A stretch of DNA of 64,000 nucleotides from an uncultured Prochlorococcus sp. (GCA_902519235.1 CABYJE010000001.1:181769-245768); one strand, 5' to 3'. Counted from the first letter of the stretch, positions 44,968-55,201 are shown. A program made the numbers and translations. Notes: a model not told the origin generated them from the letters alone.

Positions 44968-45123
44968 ATGAGCTTAAATTTCATCATGGATATTACATTT
45001 GCATCATTAATTTTTGCATCTCGCACAATCCCTACAGATTTTGGATTAGTAGCTGCAGCTATCGCTGGAGCTGGAAGTTTGCTATTCATTGCTTTAAGAT
45101 TTGTTCCTGATGCAAGTAATTAA
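44968..45123 (+). CDS. 51-residue single-helix membrane protein
   Basis: A 51-codon ORF encodes MSLNFIMDITFASLIFASRT, then PTDFGLVAAAIAGAGSLLFI and ALRFVPDASN. It has one clear transmembrane helix flanked by polar ends. An alternative start is Met7. Small single-helix proteins like this in picocyanobacteria are often photosystem- or membrane-associated, but I recognise no specific one. It stands alone with flanking AT-rich spacers. Confidence 0.6.
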   Translation: MSLNFIMDITFASLIFASRTIPTDFGLVAAAIAGAGSLLFIALRFVPDASN

Positions 45124-45206
45124 ATAACAGGGACCATCTCTAAGAAAATATATCTTTATCTCAACTTTGTTTTGAAAATAGATTCGATTTATTTATCTAC
45201 TAAATA

Positions 45207-45569
45207 ATGAATAAATGGGTTTTGCTTGAACATAAAGTTTATTCTGCTAACTCTATAGATATTCATTATGATTTTCTCGTTGAAAATGGAATAGATTGTT
45301 TAACTTGGAAATTGTTAAAACTACCTTTATTAAATCAATCTTCTATAGAAATTTCTAAGCAGGCAAATCATAGACTTGTATGGCTTTCCAGGATAGAACA
45401 TGAACTTTCGGATAATAGAGGTTTTGTAAAAAGAATTGATCATGGAATATTTAAAAACGTTTCTGATAAATTGGACTCTGAATATTATCGATTCATTTTG
45501 GATGGCGAACTTCTTTATGGTTTGTTTGAAATTTCAGCTAATTCTTGTAGATTGAGCAAAAATTATTAA
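45207..45569 (+). CDS. Hypothetical protein resembling a LigD 3'-phosphoesterase-like fold
   Basis: The 120-residue protein starts WVLLEHKVYSANSIDIHYDFLVENG and contains CLTWKLLKLPLL. The order H...HYDF, then LTW and P, recalls the small beta-barrel phosphoesterase domain of bacterial DNA ligase D, though the ligand set is incomplete by eye. Ligase D itself is not in the window. The similarity is distant and is offered as inference. It precedes smc on the same strand by 76 bp. Confidence 0.55.
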   Translation: MNKWVLLEHKVYSANSIDIHYDFLVENGIDCLTWKLLKLPLLNQSSIEISKQANHRLVWLSRIEHELSDNRGFVKRIDHGIFKNVSDKLDSEYYRFILDGELLYGLFEISANSCRLSKNY

Positions 45570-45645
45570 TATTTTTTTATAAATAAACGTAATATTTCTA
45601 TTGAGAATTTTTGCAAATTAGTTATTCTTATTTAGTTATTGAGAC

Positions 45646-48600
45646 TTGAGATTGGTACATATCAATCAGGTCGAGTTTGAAAATTTTAAATCTTTTGGGG
45701 GAAATGTAAAAATTCCTCTTGAAGATGGTTTTACAGTGGTTACGGGTCCTAATGGTTCTGGAAAAAGTAATATTTTAGATGGAATTTTATTCTGTTTAGG
45801 CCTAGCAAATAGTAGGGGAATGAGGGCTGAAAGATTACCAGATCTAATAAATAACTCCAAAGTTAAAGAGGGTAAGTCGTCAGAAACATCTGTATTAGTA
45901 AAATTTAATATTAAAGATTGGTCTCCCAGAGAAGATCTTCCGCCTTTGGAACTAGAAGATGAAGAAATTTCCCTTAACAAAGGTCAAAAAGAATGGGTAG
46001 TTTCTAGAAAATTAAGGCTTATGCCAGGTGGTTCTTATGCTTCGACTTATACTTCTGATGGAAAACAATGTACCTTGCAACAAATACAGAGAATATTAAG
46101 GGATATTAGTGTTGATCCTGAGGGTAGCAATGTTGTTATGCAGGGTGATGTAACAAGAATAGTATCAATGAATAATAAAGAGAGGAGAAATCTTATTGAC
46201 GAATTAGCAGGAGTAGCACTTTTTGATACAAGAATAGAACAAACTAATGCAAAATTAAATGACGTTTTCGAAAGACAAGAAAGATGTGAGATTTTAGAAA
46301 ATGAATTGCAATCTAGTAAAAATAAGCTTGAAAAAGAATGTGAAAAAGCAAAGCAATATAAAGAGTTAAAAGCAAAACTTCTTACTCTAATGGAGTTAGA
46401 GAAAGTTCTTATTTTTGAAAAACAAGTTAAGCATGTTGAATCTATAGAAAAAAAAGAAACTGAAATTAAAAAAAATAAAATATTATTTAATGAACAAAAG
46501 CAATCTATTAATAAAGAAATATCAGTTCTAGAAGATGCTTTGAAAATATTGGTTGAAGAACTTAAAGAGAAAGGAGAGGATACTTTGATAAAAGTGAATT
46601 CAGATATTGGAAGTATTAATTCTAGCTTGAGAGAACTGGAAAGGGTATCGAGTTTGAATAAAGAAGAAGGTATTAAATTACAAAAGCAGAGAGATCAAAT
46701 TGCAATTTCTAAGAGGAATATCGAGTCAGAAAAAATGAAACAAGAGAATTTTGATGATAATTTTTTAAATCAGTTGAACTTGCAAATTGATGATCTCACT
46801 TTAAAACATAAACTATCCAGAAAAAAACTTTCTGATGCGGCTGGAGAATCTGGAGAATTCTCAAAACAAAGTATTAAATTAAATGTTGAGCTTGAAAGTA
46901 TAAAAAATCAAATTAATCCTTTGGAAATAAAAAAAAGGAAAGTTGAAGAAGAAACTATTCAAAATAATATTCAAAAAGATGAGATATTGTCTCAGATTGA
47001 CGCCTTAGACTTAGAAAAGCAGAAACTTTTTGAGGGCAATCAAACAAAAAAAGAGATATCTGATACACAAAATAAAAACTTAGTAAATAATAGCTCAGAA
47101 ATTAATTTTTTAAAAAAGGAAATTGATTTATTAATTAAAACTAAATCAAGGCTAAACAACGAGCAATTAAGGCTTGAAAAGGATTTATCTAGATTTGAAA
47201 GTAGAAAGGAAGCTTTAAACGAATCTAGAGGTTCATATGCTCTTAGAATTCTCTTAGAAGCAGGGTTAGAGGGGATACATGGTTATGTAGCTCAACTTGG
47301 AGAGGTCAGTGAGAAAAATAGATATGCATTAGAAATTGCTGCTGGAAATAGATTAGGACAAATTGTTGTTGACAATGATCATATTGCCGCTAAAGCAATT
47401 GATATCCTTAAAAAGAAGAAAGCGGGTAGATTAACTTTCTTACCTTTAAATAGAATTAAAAGTCATAAAAAGAGTTATGCAATTTCAAGATTTGAAAATA
47501 ATAGGGAGAATGGATTTATAGATAAAGCTATTAATCTAATTAACTTTGATGAAGTTTATTCAGATGTTTTTCGATATGTTTTTGGAGACACTTTGGTTTT
47601 TTCAGACTTATCTTCAGCGAGGTTATCTACTCAGAAAAATAGGTTGGTTACCTTAGGAGGTGAATTATTAGAAGCAAGTGGTGCTATTACAGGTGGTAGT
47701 AAGTTAAATAAAGATTTGGCTTACAGGTTTGGAAGTAATGATGATATTGATGATTCCAGCCCCATAAAAGAAAGATTATTAGTTATCGAAGAAGCTTTAA
47801 AAGAGTCAAACAATGATTTGATAATAAAAAATAATAGACTTAGTAAATTAAACTCTAATCGCAGTCAAATAATTGAGGATTGTGCCGCATTTAATAAAGA
47901 AATTGAAGTGAATCAAGATTCCCTAACGGCTGTTTCGCAAAGAATTCAGGAGTATAAATCGAGATTAAATAAACTTGAAACAGCTAATAATTTATTAGTT
48001 AAAGAGTTAGATCATTTAAAAAATGAATTAAAGCCTTATTATGATCAGTTTGATCAATTACAAACCATTCAAAAGGCTAATTATGAAAAAAATCAAAAAT
48101 CATCATTAATAGCTTTTAATAATGATTTTAATAATCTTGATAAAAAACTTGAATTACTTATTAAGGAGAGAGATTCATTACTAAATAGAAAGAATCAATT
48201 TGCTTTAAATAAAGAGCGTATTAATAATTCATTAAAAATAACTTTATTGCAAGAAAAAAACTTGCAGGAATCTATTAAACAACTCGCAGTTGCTCATAGT
48301 GAATGGATAGAAAAAAGAAATGAATTTAAAAAAGAGCTTTTAGATCTCGATAATCAAAAAAATTCTCTAGAGAAGGATTTAGGTTTATTGAGAAGGAAAA
48401 GAGATGAATTAAACTCTTCGATTTCAAATAAAAGGCAAGAATATAATAACTATCTGTTGAAGCTCGAATATCTTGAAAGGGATATGTCTTCTCTTAAAGA
48501 AGAGATGAGGAGCGAGAAAATAAAATTAGAAAATTATAAAAAAGATTTACCTAATCCTTGCCCGCAGTTTGGAGAATATGACGGAAAGAATCTTGAATCT

Positions 48601-49236
48601 TTGCAATCAGAAATCTCGATCATAAATGCAAAACTACAAAGCTTAGAACCTGTTAATATGTTGGCTCTTGATGAATTAGAAGAATTAATTGAGAGATTAA
48701 ATGGTTTGCGAGAAAAATTAGAAATTCTATCTAATGAAAGATCTGAATTATTGCTGAGAATAGAAACTGTATCTACGATGCGTCAAGAGGCTTTTATGCA
48801 GGCATTTACAGAAGTTGATAAACATTTTAGAGAAATTTTTGCAAATTTATCTGATGGAGATGGATTTCTTCAACTTGAAAATCCTAATTCTCCTTTAGAA
48901 GGCGGATTAACTTTAGTGGCTCATCCTAAAGGAAAAAATGTCAGAAGATTAGCCTCCATGTCCGGTGGTGAAAAATCATTAACTGCTTTAAGTTTTTTAT
49001 TTGCTTTGCAAAAGTATAAACCTTCACCTTTTTATGCACTTGATGAGGTTGATAGTTTCTTAGATGGTATAAATGTTGAAAGATTGTCAAAATTAATATC
49101 TAATCAGTCATCAAATGCTCAATTTATAGTCGTAAGTCATAGAAGGCCTATGATTAGTGCGTCTGAACGAACAATTGGTGTTGCGCAAGCAAGAGGTGCT
49201 AATACTCAAGTTCTTGGGTTACCAAATGCTGCATAA
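45646..49236 (+). CDS. smc: Chromosome segregation protein SMC
   Basis: The 1196-residue ATPase organises and segregates the chromosome. It begins from a TTG with MRLVHINQVEFENFKSFGG. The head has the Walker A VTGPNGSGKSNILDG. Long coiled coils flank a hinge at about 530-690 (GLEGIHGYVAQLGEV to LEASGAITGGSKL). The C-terminal head has the signature MSGGEKSLTALSFLFAL and Walker B YALDEVDSFLDG. The length is normal. ScpA/ScpB are not in the window. Confidence 0.96.
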   Translation: MRLVHINQVEFENFKSFGGNVKIPLEDGFTVVTGPNGSGKSNILDGILFCLGLANSRGMRAERLPDLINNSKVKEGKSSETSVLVKFNIKDWSPREDLPPLELEDEEISLNKGQKEWVVSRKLRLMPGGSYASTYTSDGKQCTLQQIQRILRDISVDPEGSNVVMQGDVTRIVSMNNKERRNLIDELAGVALFDTRIEQTNAKLNDVFERQERCEILENELQSSKNKLEKECEKAKQYKELKAKLLTLMELEKVLIFEKQVKHVESIEKKETEIKKNKILFNEQKQSINKEISVLEDALKILVEELKEKGEDTLIKVNSDIGSINSSLRELERVSSLNKEEGIKLQKQRDQIAISKRNIESEKMKQENFDDNFLNQLNLQIDDLTLKHKLSRKKLSDAAGESGEFSKQSIKLNVELESIKNQINPLEIKKRKVEEETIQNNIQKDEILSQIDALDLEKQKLFEGNQTKKEISDTQNKNLVNNSSEINFLKKEIDLLIKTKSRLNNEQLRLEKDLSRFESRKEALNESRGSYALRILLEAGLEGIHGYVAQLGEVSEKNRYALEIAAGNRLGQIVVDNDHIAAKAIDILKKKKAGRLTFLPLNRIKSHKKSYAISRFENNRENGFIDKAINLINFDEVYSDVFRYVFGDTLVFSDLSSARLSTQKNRLVTLGGELLEASGAITGGSKLNKDLAYRFGSNDDIDDSSPIKERLLVIEEALKESNNDLIIKNNRLSKLNSNRSQIIEDCAAFNKEIEVNQDSLTAVSQRIQEYKSRLNKLETANNLLVKELDHLKNELKPYYDQFDQLQTIQKANYEKNQKSSLIAFNNDFNNLDKKLELLIKERDSLLNRKNQFALNKERINNSLKITLLQEKNLQESIKQLAVAHSEWIEKRNEFKKELLDLDNQKNSLEKDLGLLRRKRDELNSSISNKRQEYNNYLLKLEYLERDMSSLKEEMRSEKIKLENYKKDLPNPCPQFGEYDGKNLESLQSEISIINAKLQSLEPVNMLALDELEELIERLNGLREKLEILSNERSELLLRIETVSTMRQEAFMQAFTEVDKHFREIFANLSDGDGFLQLENPNSPLEGGLTLVAHPKGKNVRRLASMSGGEKSLTALSFLFALQKYKPSPFYALDEVDSFLDGINVERLSKLISNQSSNAQFIVVSHRRPMISASERTIGVAQARGANTQVLGLPNAA

Positions 49237-49280
49237 ACGCACTTTTTTAAATTTATACGTCAGAATGCTAAAAAGGTTTT

Positions 49281-50324
49281 ATGAGTTTGTCTAACACATC
49301 TGCTAATAAGAATCTTCCTAACTCAGTTCCTAGCGAACGGTTATGGTTAAGGTCAGAATTGATGGGAACGCAAGTTATAACCACTGATACTGGGAGGCGA
49401 CTAGGAGTGGTTGGTGAAGTTGTTGTTGATATCGACAGAAGAGAGGTGGTCGCTTTGGGATTAAGAGATAATCCACTTACAAGATTTTTGCCAGGGTTGC
49501 CAAAATGGATGCCTCTAGAAAGTATAAAGCAAGTTGGAGATGTCATATTAGTTGACTCTCTAGATTCTTTGAGTGAAAGTTTTTCTCCAGAAAGATATGG
49601 GAAGGTAATTAATTGTCAGGTGATTACAGAATCTGGACAACTTTTAGGAAGAGTTCTTGGCTTTTCTTTTGATATTGAGACTGGGGATTTGATTTCTCTT
49701 GTTATGGGTGCTGTGGGTGTTCCGCTTTTAGGTGAGGGAGTTTTAAGTACTTGGGAAATTCCTGTTGAGGAAATTGTAAGTAGTGGTACCGATAGGATTA
49801 TTGTTTATGAAGGCGCTGAAGAGAAATTGAAGCAACTTAGTAGTGGTCTACTTGAGAAACTTGGGGTAGGGGGTTCTTCATGGAATGAAGGTGAAGTAAA
49901 TGGATACTCAGCAAATCTTGTACCTGTTGAGAATCAGTTACTTTCAGGTTCGGAATCAGAACAGCAAAACAATTTGGTCGAGGAATATGAAGAAGTTTTT
50001 GAACAGGAAGATTATGAAGAAGATTATGAAGATGACCTTGAATACGTTGAAATAAATGGTTCTTCAGAGGAATCAAATAACAGAAAAAAGCTATATATGG
50101 ATAATGATTATTCTGATCAGATCGAGAATCAAAATAGTGTTAATCAAATAGATGAAAAAAACAATATTGATTTTAAGCAAAAGAAACAGTCAACGCCTAA
50201 TTTAGCTTCGAATAGACCAATTCAAAATGCAACTGAAACTTTAGATATCGAACCACTAGATGAACAAAATTTAGTTCAAGAGAATAAAAAATCAGAAAAG
50301 TTTGAAATTGATGATCCTTGGTAA
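49281..50324 (+). CDS. PRC-barrel domain protein with acidic tail
   Basis: The 347-residue protein has two PRC-barrel-type domains: the first about 22-90 (RSELMGTQVITTDTGRRLG, VVVDIDRREVVALGL), the second about 112-185 (INCQVITESGQLLGRVLGF). A long acidic, Gln/Asn-rich low-complexity tail follows. PRC barrels occur in photosynthetic and RNA-maturation proteins as scaffold or adaptor domains. The function is unknown. The gene follows smc directly, so co-transcription is likely. Confidence 0.85.
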   Translation: MSLSNTSANKNLPNSVPSERLWLRSELMGTQVITTDTGRRLGVVGEVVVDIDRREVVALGLRDNPLTRFLPGLPKWMPLESIKQVGDVILVDSLDSLSESFSPERYGKVINCQVITESGQLLGRVLGFSFDIETGDLISLVMGAVGVPLLGEGVLSTWEIPVEEIVSSGTDRIIVYEGAEEKLKQLSSGLLEKLGVGGSSWNEGEVNGYSANLVPVENQLLSGSESEQQNNLVEEYEEVFEQEDYEEDYEDDLEYVEINGSSEESNNRKKLYMDNDYSDQIENQNSVNQIDEKNNIDFKQKKQSTPNLASNRPIQNATETLDIEPLDEQNLVQENKKSEKFEIDDPW

Positions 50325-50327
50325 TTT

Positions 50328-51593
50328 TTAAAGTTTTTTTATTGAATTAATAATTATATAAGCAAGTTTTTCTACAGCACCTCTATCCCCTCTTTCTTTG
50401 TGTAGATTTTCCCTAATTTTTTTTAATTGATCTCTATCTTTAATAAGAAATAATATTTCTTTTGCAATTTTTTTAGGCGAAATATTACCTATCCTTTCAG
50501 GGATAATCATTTTTTTAGCTTTAATATTTGGCCAAGCAAAAAACTTCTTTTTTTTCAAATAAAAATAATTTATTATAAATACTAGGAATCTATTAATGAA
50601 GGAAATTTTCCCAATTACTCCAAAAATACCATCCCAAGCATTCATCATATTTAAATGTTGAGTGGGTAAAACAACTAACATTGGAAGATTAATTGCTGCT
50701 AATTCTGCAGTATTTGCTCCTACAGTTGTGATTGCAAGATCACATTCTTTTAAAATTTCATAGCAAGGATGTTTCTTGATTAGATGAATTTTTGTATTTT
50801 TTGATGTTTCAATTACATAATCAAAACAAGAGTCTTTGGAGTTTTTAATTGTTTTGATTCTTGATGAGTAATTTCTAGCAATTGGATTTTTGTTGCTTTG
50901 AAAAAATAGATATTCACTTTTATCAGTAGTTGGGGCCATGGGAATTATAAAATTTATATTTTGATTTTCTTCAGCAATATTATCTGCAACTTCTAAGAAG
51001 AAAGGTATTCCAACAGAAAGCTTTGCTTTTTTAGAACCAGGCAATAATGCAATGAATTGTGTCTCTTTGTTTCTTAATGAAGTTTCATTATTAAGTTTGA
51101 TATCTGCCATTAAATCGCCAATGACTTTACATTTATATCTATATCTTTTAGGTATCAAATTTTTAACTTTTATATTCATAGCTGCAATTTCGTTGGTCCA
51201 TTGAGGCCATCGCGTAATCCATTCAGCATATGTGATATTTAAATAGCCTAATCTTTTAGCCAATAAAATGCTCCAAAATTGATCCCCACCAAGGAAAATA
51301 ACCACCCCTTTTTTGGGCCAATCTGCAAAAGAATGTGGCTTTATTAATAATTTCCAAAAACTTTTGGATTTTGTAATTAATTCGAATTTATTCCATGAAT
51401 TTGCAACTAAAAATTCTTTACCTGTGGCATTTGGGCAAGGAACCAGGACTAGCCTAAGAGTGAAGTCGAGTTTATTGTTATTACATAGTGATTTATTTAT
51501 TTTGTTAAGCTGATCCACTACGGGATTTACCCATGTAGTTAATTCACCAGGCCCATTGGAAATTATCACTACTGCAACTGATTTTTTTTTCAT
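50328..51593 (-). CDS. LpxB-like lipid/glycosyl transferase family protein
   Basis: I chose the ATG at 51593 (MKKKSVAVVIISNGPGELTTW), giving 421 residues; an in-frame extension runs through the tRNA gene and is rejected. The protein has a GT-B-like fold with conserved ISNGPGELTTWVNP, FIALLPGSKKAKL and CDLAITTVGANTAELAA. LPMLVVLPTQHLNMMNAWDG follows. It resembles the lipid-A-disaccharide-synthase-related family of cyanobacteria and plants. The acceptor is not known. Confidence 0.75.
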   Translation of the reverse strand: MKKKSVAVVIISNGPGELTTWVNPVVDQLNKINKSLCNNNKLDFTLRLVLVPCPNATGKEFLVANSWNKFELITKSKSFWKLLIKPHSFADWPKKGVVIFLGGDQFWSILLAKRLGYLNITYAEWITRWPQWTNEIAAMNIKVKNLIPKRYRYKCKVIGDLMADIKLNNETSLRNKETQFIALLPGSKKAKLSVGIPFFLEVADNIAEENQNINFIIPMAPTTDKSEYLFFQSNKNPIARNYSSRIKTIKNSKDSCFDYVIETSKNTKIHLIKKHPCYEILKECDLAITTVGANTAELAAINLPMLVVLPTQHLNMMNAWDGIFGVIGKISFINRFLVFIINYFYLKKKKFFAWPNIKAKKMIIPERIGNISPKKIAKEILFLIKDRDQLKKIRENLHKERGDRGAVEKLAYIIINSIKKL

Positions 51594-51618
51594 TGCAGTT
51601 AAAACAGAATACGGTAAA

Positions 51619-51700
51619 TGCGGACGGCGAGACTTGAACTCGCAAGGCCGAAGCCACACGCTCCTTAGACGTGCGCGTCTACCAATTCCGCCACGTCCGC
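51619..51700 (-). tRNA. tRNA-Leu (anticodon AAG as read)
   Basis: The minus strand reads GCGGACG, then TGGCGGAATTGGTAGACG in the D arm, and closes with GTTCAAGTC and CGTCCGC. A long variable arm (TGGCTTCGGCC) marks a class II tRNA. The anticodon stem CACGT/GCGTG leaves the loop CTAAGGA, placing AAG at 34-36. CCA is not encoded; the discriminator is A. It overlaps no chosen coding gene, and lies just upstream of the LpxB-like gene on the same strand. Confidence 0.9.
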
Positions 51701-51961
51701 ACATGGTTTTCAAGTACCAAATAGTACCTAAACCTTAGAAATATCATACAATATTGGCTGAAATAAGAATGTAGTTCTAGAGAGTATTTATGAATATAAT
51801 GAATAATTTTTCTATTGCATAAAACAAATATTTATACATATATAACGTTCTAGGTTGTATTGTAAAAAATGTCCTCTGATCACAAAAAAAATTTTGTTAA
51901 ATACTTTGGCAAATAATTTTTTATTTTAAGTCATTTTCATTTCTTCAATTTAATTTTCATA

Positions 51962-53308
51962 ATGGTTGAAAAAGTTTTAATTGCTAATCGTGGAGAAATA
52001 GCTTTACGAATTGTCAGAAGTTGTAGAGAACTAGGTATTGCAACCGTTGCAGTTTTTAGCACTGTAGATAAAAAGGCATTGCATGTTCAGCTTGCTGATG
52101 AAGCGGTTTGTGTTGGAGATTCGTTAAGTAATAAGAGTTATTTAAATATTCCAAATATCCTTGCTGCTGCTACATCGAGAGGAGTTGATGCTATTCATCC
52201 TGGTTATGGGTTTCTTGCTGAAAACGATAAATTTGCTGAGATGTGTAAAGATCACGGCATTATTTTTATTGGGCCATCTCCCAAAGCTATTAGATCTATG
52301 GGAGATAAATCTACAGCTAAAGAAACTATGGAAGCAGTTGGAGTTCCAACAGTACCTGGTAGTAAAGGATTGTTATCAAATGTTGATGAAGCTTATAAAT
52401 TGGCAGATGATATTGGCTATCCGGTAATTATTAAAGCGACTGCTGGAGGAGGTGGAAGAGGTATGAGGTTGGTTGAAAACTCCGATAATCTCGAAAAAAT
52501 GTTTAAAGCAGCTCAAGGCGAAGCTGAAGCAGCTTTTGGAAATGATGGTTTATATATGGAGAAATTTATAAAGAAGCCAAGACATGTAGAGATTCAAATT
52601 TTGGCGGATAGATCGGGTAATGTTGTTCATCTTGGAGAGCGAGATTGTTCAGTTCAAAGAAGACATCAGAAGTTACTAGAAGAGTCTCCTAGTCCCGCAA
52701 TTAATACTAAGCTTAGAAAAAAAATGGGGAACGCAGCTATTGCTGCTGCGAAAAGTATTGGCTACGAAGGAGCTGGGACAGTTGAATTTTTAGTTGATGA
52801 TGATAATTTTTATTTTATGGAAATGAATACTAGGATTCAAGTTGAACATCCTGTTACTGAAATGGTTACGGGTGTTGATTTAATAGCTGAGCAAATTAAA
52901 ATCGCAAGCGGCGCAAACTTGGAATTTAATCAGGATGATATCCATTTAAACGGACATGCCATTGAATGTAGAATCAATGCTGAAGATCCTTCTCATAATT
53001 TCCGACCATCACCTGGAAAAATAACTGGGTGGCTTCCTCCTGGTGGTCCTGGTGTAAGGGTGGATAGTCATGTTTATACAGGCTATGAAATACCTCCTTT
53101 CTATGACTCATTGATTGGTAAATTAATAGTCTGGGGGAAAGATCGTAATACTGCAATTAAACGTATGAATAGGGCTTTAAATGAATGCGCAGTAACTGGT
53201 ATTCCTACAACAATTAACTTTCATCTAACATTACTAAATAAATCTAAATTTAAGGAAGGTAAGATACACACTAAATATGTAGAAGAAGAATTATTGCCAG
53301 ATTACTGA
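51962..53308 (+). CDS. accC: Biotin carboxylase subunit of acetyl-CoA carboxylase
   Basis: AccC carboxylates biotin on AccB with ATP and bicarbonate. The 448-residue ATP-grasp protein starts [20 protein letters not shown]. Its ATP loop is [14 protein letters not shown], and [17 protein letters not shown] and [19 protein letters not shown] are conserved catalytic blocks. [16 protein letters not shown] follows. The length is normal. Its partner accB is about 44 kb away. About 250 bp separate it from the tRNA gene; no gene is seen there. Confidence 0.97.
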   Translation: MVEKVLIANRGEIALRIVRSCRELGIATVAVFSTVDKKALHVQLADEAVCVGDSLSNKSYLNIPNILAAATSRGVDAIHPGYGFLAENDKFAEMCKDHGIIFIGPSPKAIRSMGDKSTAKETMEAVGVPTVPGSKGLLSNVDEAYKLADDIGYPVIIKATAGGGGRGMRLVENSDNLEKMFKAAQGEAEAAFGNDGLYMEKFIKKPRHVEIQILADRSGNVVHLGERDCSVQRRHQKLLEESPSPAINTKLRKKMGNAAIAAAKSIGYEGAGTVEFLVDDDNFYFMEMNTRIQVEHPVTEMVTGVDLIAEQIKIASGANLEFNQDDIHLNGHAIECRINAEDPSHNFRPSPGKITGWLPPGGPGVRVDSHVYTGYEIPPFYDSLIGKLIVWGKDRNTAIKRMNRALNECAVTGIPTTINFHLTLLNKSKFKEGKIHTKYVEEELLPDY

Positions 53309-53326
53309 GTAAACGTAAGATAATTT

Positions 53327-53641
53327 TTATGCAATATGTGTATGCAATGCAAGTTTTATAAGACCTTGCTGACCGACTAAAATCTCTCTTAAAAAGCTTA
53401 TAACTCCAATCCAAATTACAGGGCCAACATCAACTCCTCCAATAGGAGGAATTAATTTTCTTGTTAAATTAAGAATAGAACTTGATGGTATTGCAATAAA
53501 TAACCATAAACCTTTATTTAAATCAATTTTTGGGTACCAAGTAAGAATTAACCTTATTAGAAAAACTATAGTTAGATATGAAAGAGAAATTCCTAAAATA
53601 ACATCTAAAATTTGAAGAGCTTTTACAGACAAGGAAATCAC
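53327..53641 (-). CDS. YggT-family membrane protein
   Basis: The 104-residue protein has two main hydrophobic segments and the family signature RLILTWYPKIDLN and IPPIGGVDVGPVIWIGVI. YggT proteins in cyanobacteria and plastids are needed for normal division or nucleoid organisation and thylakoid assembly (known for family members). The length is normal. It is convergent with accC. Confidence 0.88.
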   Translation of the reverse strand: MISLSVKALQILDVILGISLSYLTIVFLIRLILTWYPKIDLNKGLWLFIAIPSSSILNLTRKLIPPIGGVDVGPVIWIGVISFLREILVGQQGLIKLALHTHIA

Positions 53642-53722
53642 AATTATTTAATTCATCTTAATAAATAACCCATAGAAACGTATTTAATTCGTATTATAAA
53701 TTGAGAATTTTATATTTAAAAA

Positions 53723-53908
53723 GTGTTTCAAATCTCAAATTTATTACTAGCCGCAGATTTTTCTGCTGAAGTTGCAAATAATTCCGCAGTTGGAATGATA
53801 GGAAGTTTTATTGCTGCTGCTTTACTTATCGTTATTCCAGCCTCTGCCTTTTTGATTTTTGTTAGTCAGAAAGATTCCCTCGATCGTACTTCTACTGGAA
53901 GACGCTAG
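53723..53908 (+). CDS. psbX: Photosystem II protein PsbX
   Basis: The 61-residue protein uses a GTG start and has a short N-terminal lumenal part. One membrane helix ([27 protein letters not shown]) is followed by a basic tail. This matches the small PSII subunit PsbX of picocyanobacteria, which sits near the QB/plastoquinone region. It lies directly upstream of ycf66 on the same strand, a pairing that supports the call. Confidence 0.88.
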   Translation: MFQISNLLLAADFSAEVANNSAVGMIGSFIAAALLIVIPASAFLIFVSQKDSLDRTSTGRR

Positions 53909-53987
53909 TTTTTGTAGAAGTTTTAAGTACACTATATATAGAGGGATTTAAGTGATCCTTTAAAAAATAAATTTTTGGAGAAAGAAT

Positions 53988-54917
53988 GTGGTCAATGCTA
54001 GTCTCAACTGGGCCAGTATTGTTGGTATTGTCCTCGCGGTATGTGGGGGAGGGCTTTATTTCTTGAGGTCCTTTAAACCTGCATTAGCAAGAGATTATGA
54101 TGTCTTCTTTGCAGCTATAGGACTTTTGTGCGGGGGAATATTATTTTTTCAAGGCTGGAGGTTAGATCCCATCCTCCAGTTTGGTCAGTTTTTGTTAGCA
54201 GGAACCACAGTTTTTTTCGCATATGAAAGTGTGCGATTGAGAGGAGTTGCTACTGATCAAGCTAGAAGGTCATCTTATTTTGATGATGATCCTATTTCTG
54301 ATTTGTCCAGAAATTCTAGAGGTCGATTTAATGATGAGTATGATAGGTTTGAAGAGGCTGAAAGACCATCAAGAAGATTTAAACCACAAGAAGATGATTT
54401 TGAAGAAGAATATATGGAGGAGAGATCTCGGAGGAGGAATGTTTCAAGGGCAATACCTTCTGCAGCAGCAAGCAGAAGCAGGCCATCTACAAGAGCAGTA
54501 GATCAGTTTGAAAATGAGGAACCTATAAGGAGAAGAAGAAGACAGACTCTTGAAAATAAAAATAATCAATCAGAAGGGAACAACTTTGGTCAGAGACGTA
54601 ACTTATCACGCAATGAAGTTAAAACAGGATCAAGACCTAGAATTAATAGAACAGTTTCTAGACAAGATAATATTACTTCGTCTGATGATTCTTCTACCTC
54701 AAGAAAGAAACCAACAAGATCTCCTATCAGGCAGCAAACATCTACAGCTCAAGTAGAAGATGCTTCATTTAAAGATACTAATCAAGTAAAAAAAACTCGT
54801 GAGACTCGTAGAGTAAGTTCATCAGCTAGATCAAGTTCAAAAAATCAAAATGGTAGATATAATGTTGGATCAACTAAAAAGAAACCCAGAGATAATAGCT
54901 CTAGATTTGATGATTAA
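53988..54917 (+). CDS. ycf66: Ycf66-family protein with long basic low-complexity tail
   Basis: The 309-residue protein starts at a GTG. The N-terminal 85 residues hold three hydrophobic segments typical of Ycf66 (GIVLAVCGGGLYFLRSFKPALARDYD, LLCGGILFFQGWRLDPILQFGQ). The remaining two-thirds is a hydrophilic Arg/Ser/Glu-rich disordered region. Ycf66 is plastid/cyanobacteria-specific and of unknown function. The 3' end abuts the convergent hli gene with no gap. Confidence 0.85.
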   Translation: MVNASLNWASIVGIVLAVCGGGLYFLRSFKPALARDYDVFFAAIGLLCGGILFFQGWRLDPILQFGQFLLAGTTVFFAYESVRLRGVATDQARRSSYFDDDPISDLSRNSRGRFNDEYDRFEEAERPSRRFKPQEDDFEEEYMEERSRRRNVSRAIPSAAASRSRPSTRAVDQFENEEPIRRRRRQTLENKNNQSEGNNFGQRRNLSRNEVKTGSRPRINRTVSRQDNITSSDDSSTSRKKPTRSPIRQQTSTAQVEDASFKDTNQVKKTRETRRVSSSARSSSKNQNGRYNVGSTKKKPRDNSSRFDD

Positions 54918-55193
54918 TTATAAGATTCCTGCCCATTCCAAAAACGAATGTCCACTAAATAATTCAATTATTATTATTGCTAAGAATCCAATCATCGCAA
55001 ATCTTCCATTAGTTATTTCAGAATAACTACTCCACCCGAATTTATATTCATCTTCAATTTCAATTGATTTTTCATCTAATTTATTGTTTTTAGTTTGTTC
55101 ATTGATGTAATTTGGATCTTTCTGCTGTTCTATAAAACTTTTATCATCTAAATTAGTGACTTCTGAGTTAGTTTGCTCTTTTTTAGAATTCAT
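54918..55193 (-). CDS. hli: High-light-inducible (Hlip/CAB-like) protein
   Basis: The 91-residue protein has an acidic, polar N-terminal half. A single chlorophyll-binding helix follows: FGWSSYSEITNGRFAMIGF, with the conserved Glu, Asn and Arg of the CAB motif, then LAIIIIELFSGHS. Hlips bind chlorophyll and carotenoid and protect photosystems under stress. The N-terminal extension is longer than in the shortest Hlips. It is upstream of the ABC exporter gene across 9 bp and likely co-transcribed. Confidence 0.92.
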   Translation of the reverse strand: MNSKKEQTNSEVTNLDDKSFIEQQKDPNYINEQTKNNKLDEKSIEIEDEYKFGWSSYSEITNGRFAMIGFLAIIIIELFSGHSFLEWAGIL

Positions 55194-55201
55194 TGTTTTT
55201 G

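Noticed and set aside
51594..51713. In-frame N-terminal extension of the LpxB-like gene
   Set aside because: The extension is encoded through the tRNA-Leu gene and has no family resemblance; the ATG at 51593 gives the normal start.
51714..51727. GTA-N8-TAC match (GTACCAAATAGTAC), possible NtcA box
   Set aside because: It lies just upstream of the tRNA without the expected spacing to a -10 box, and such matches arise by chance.
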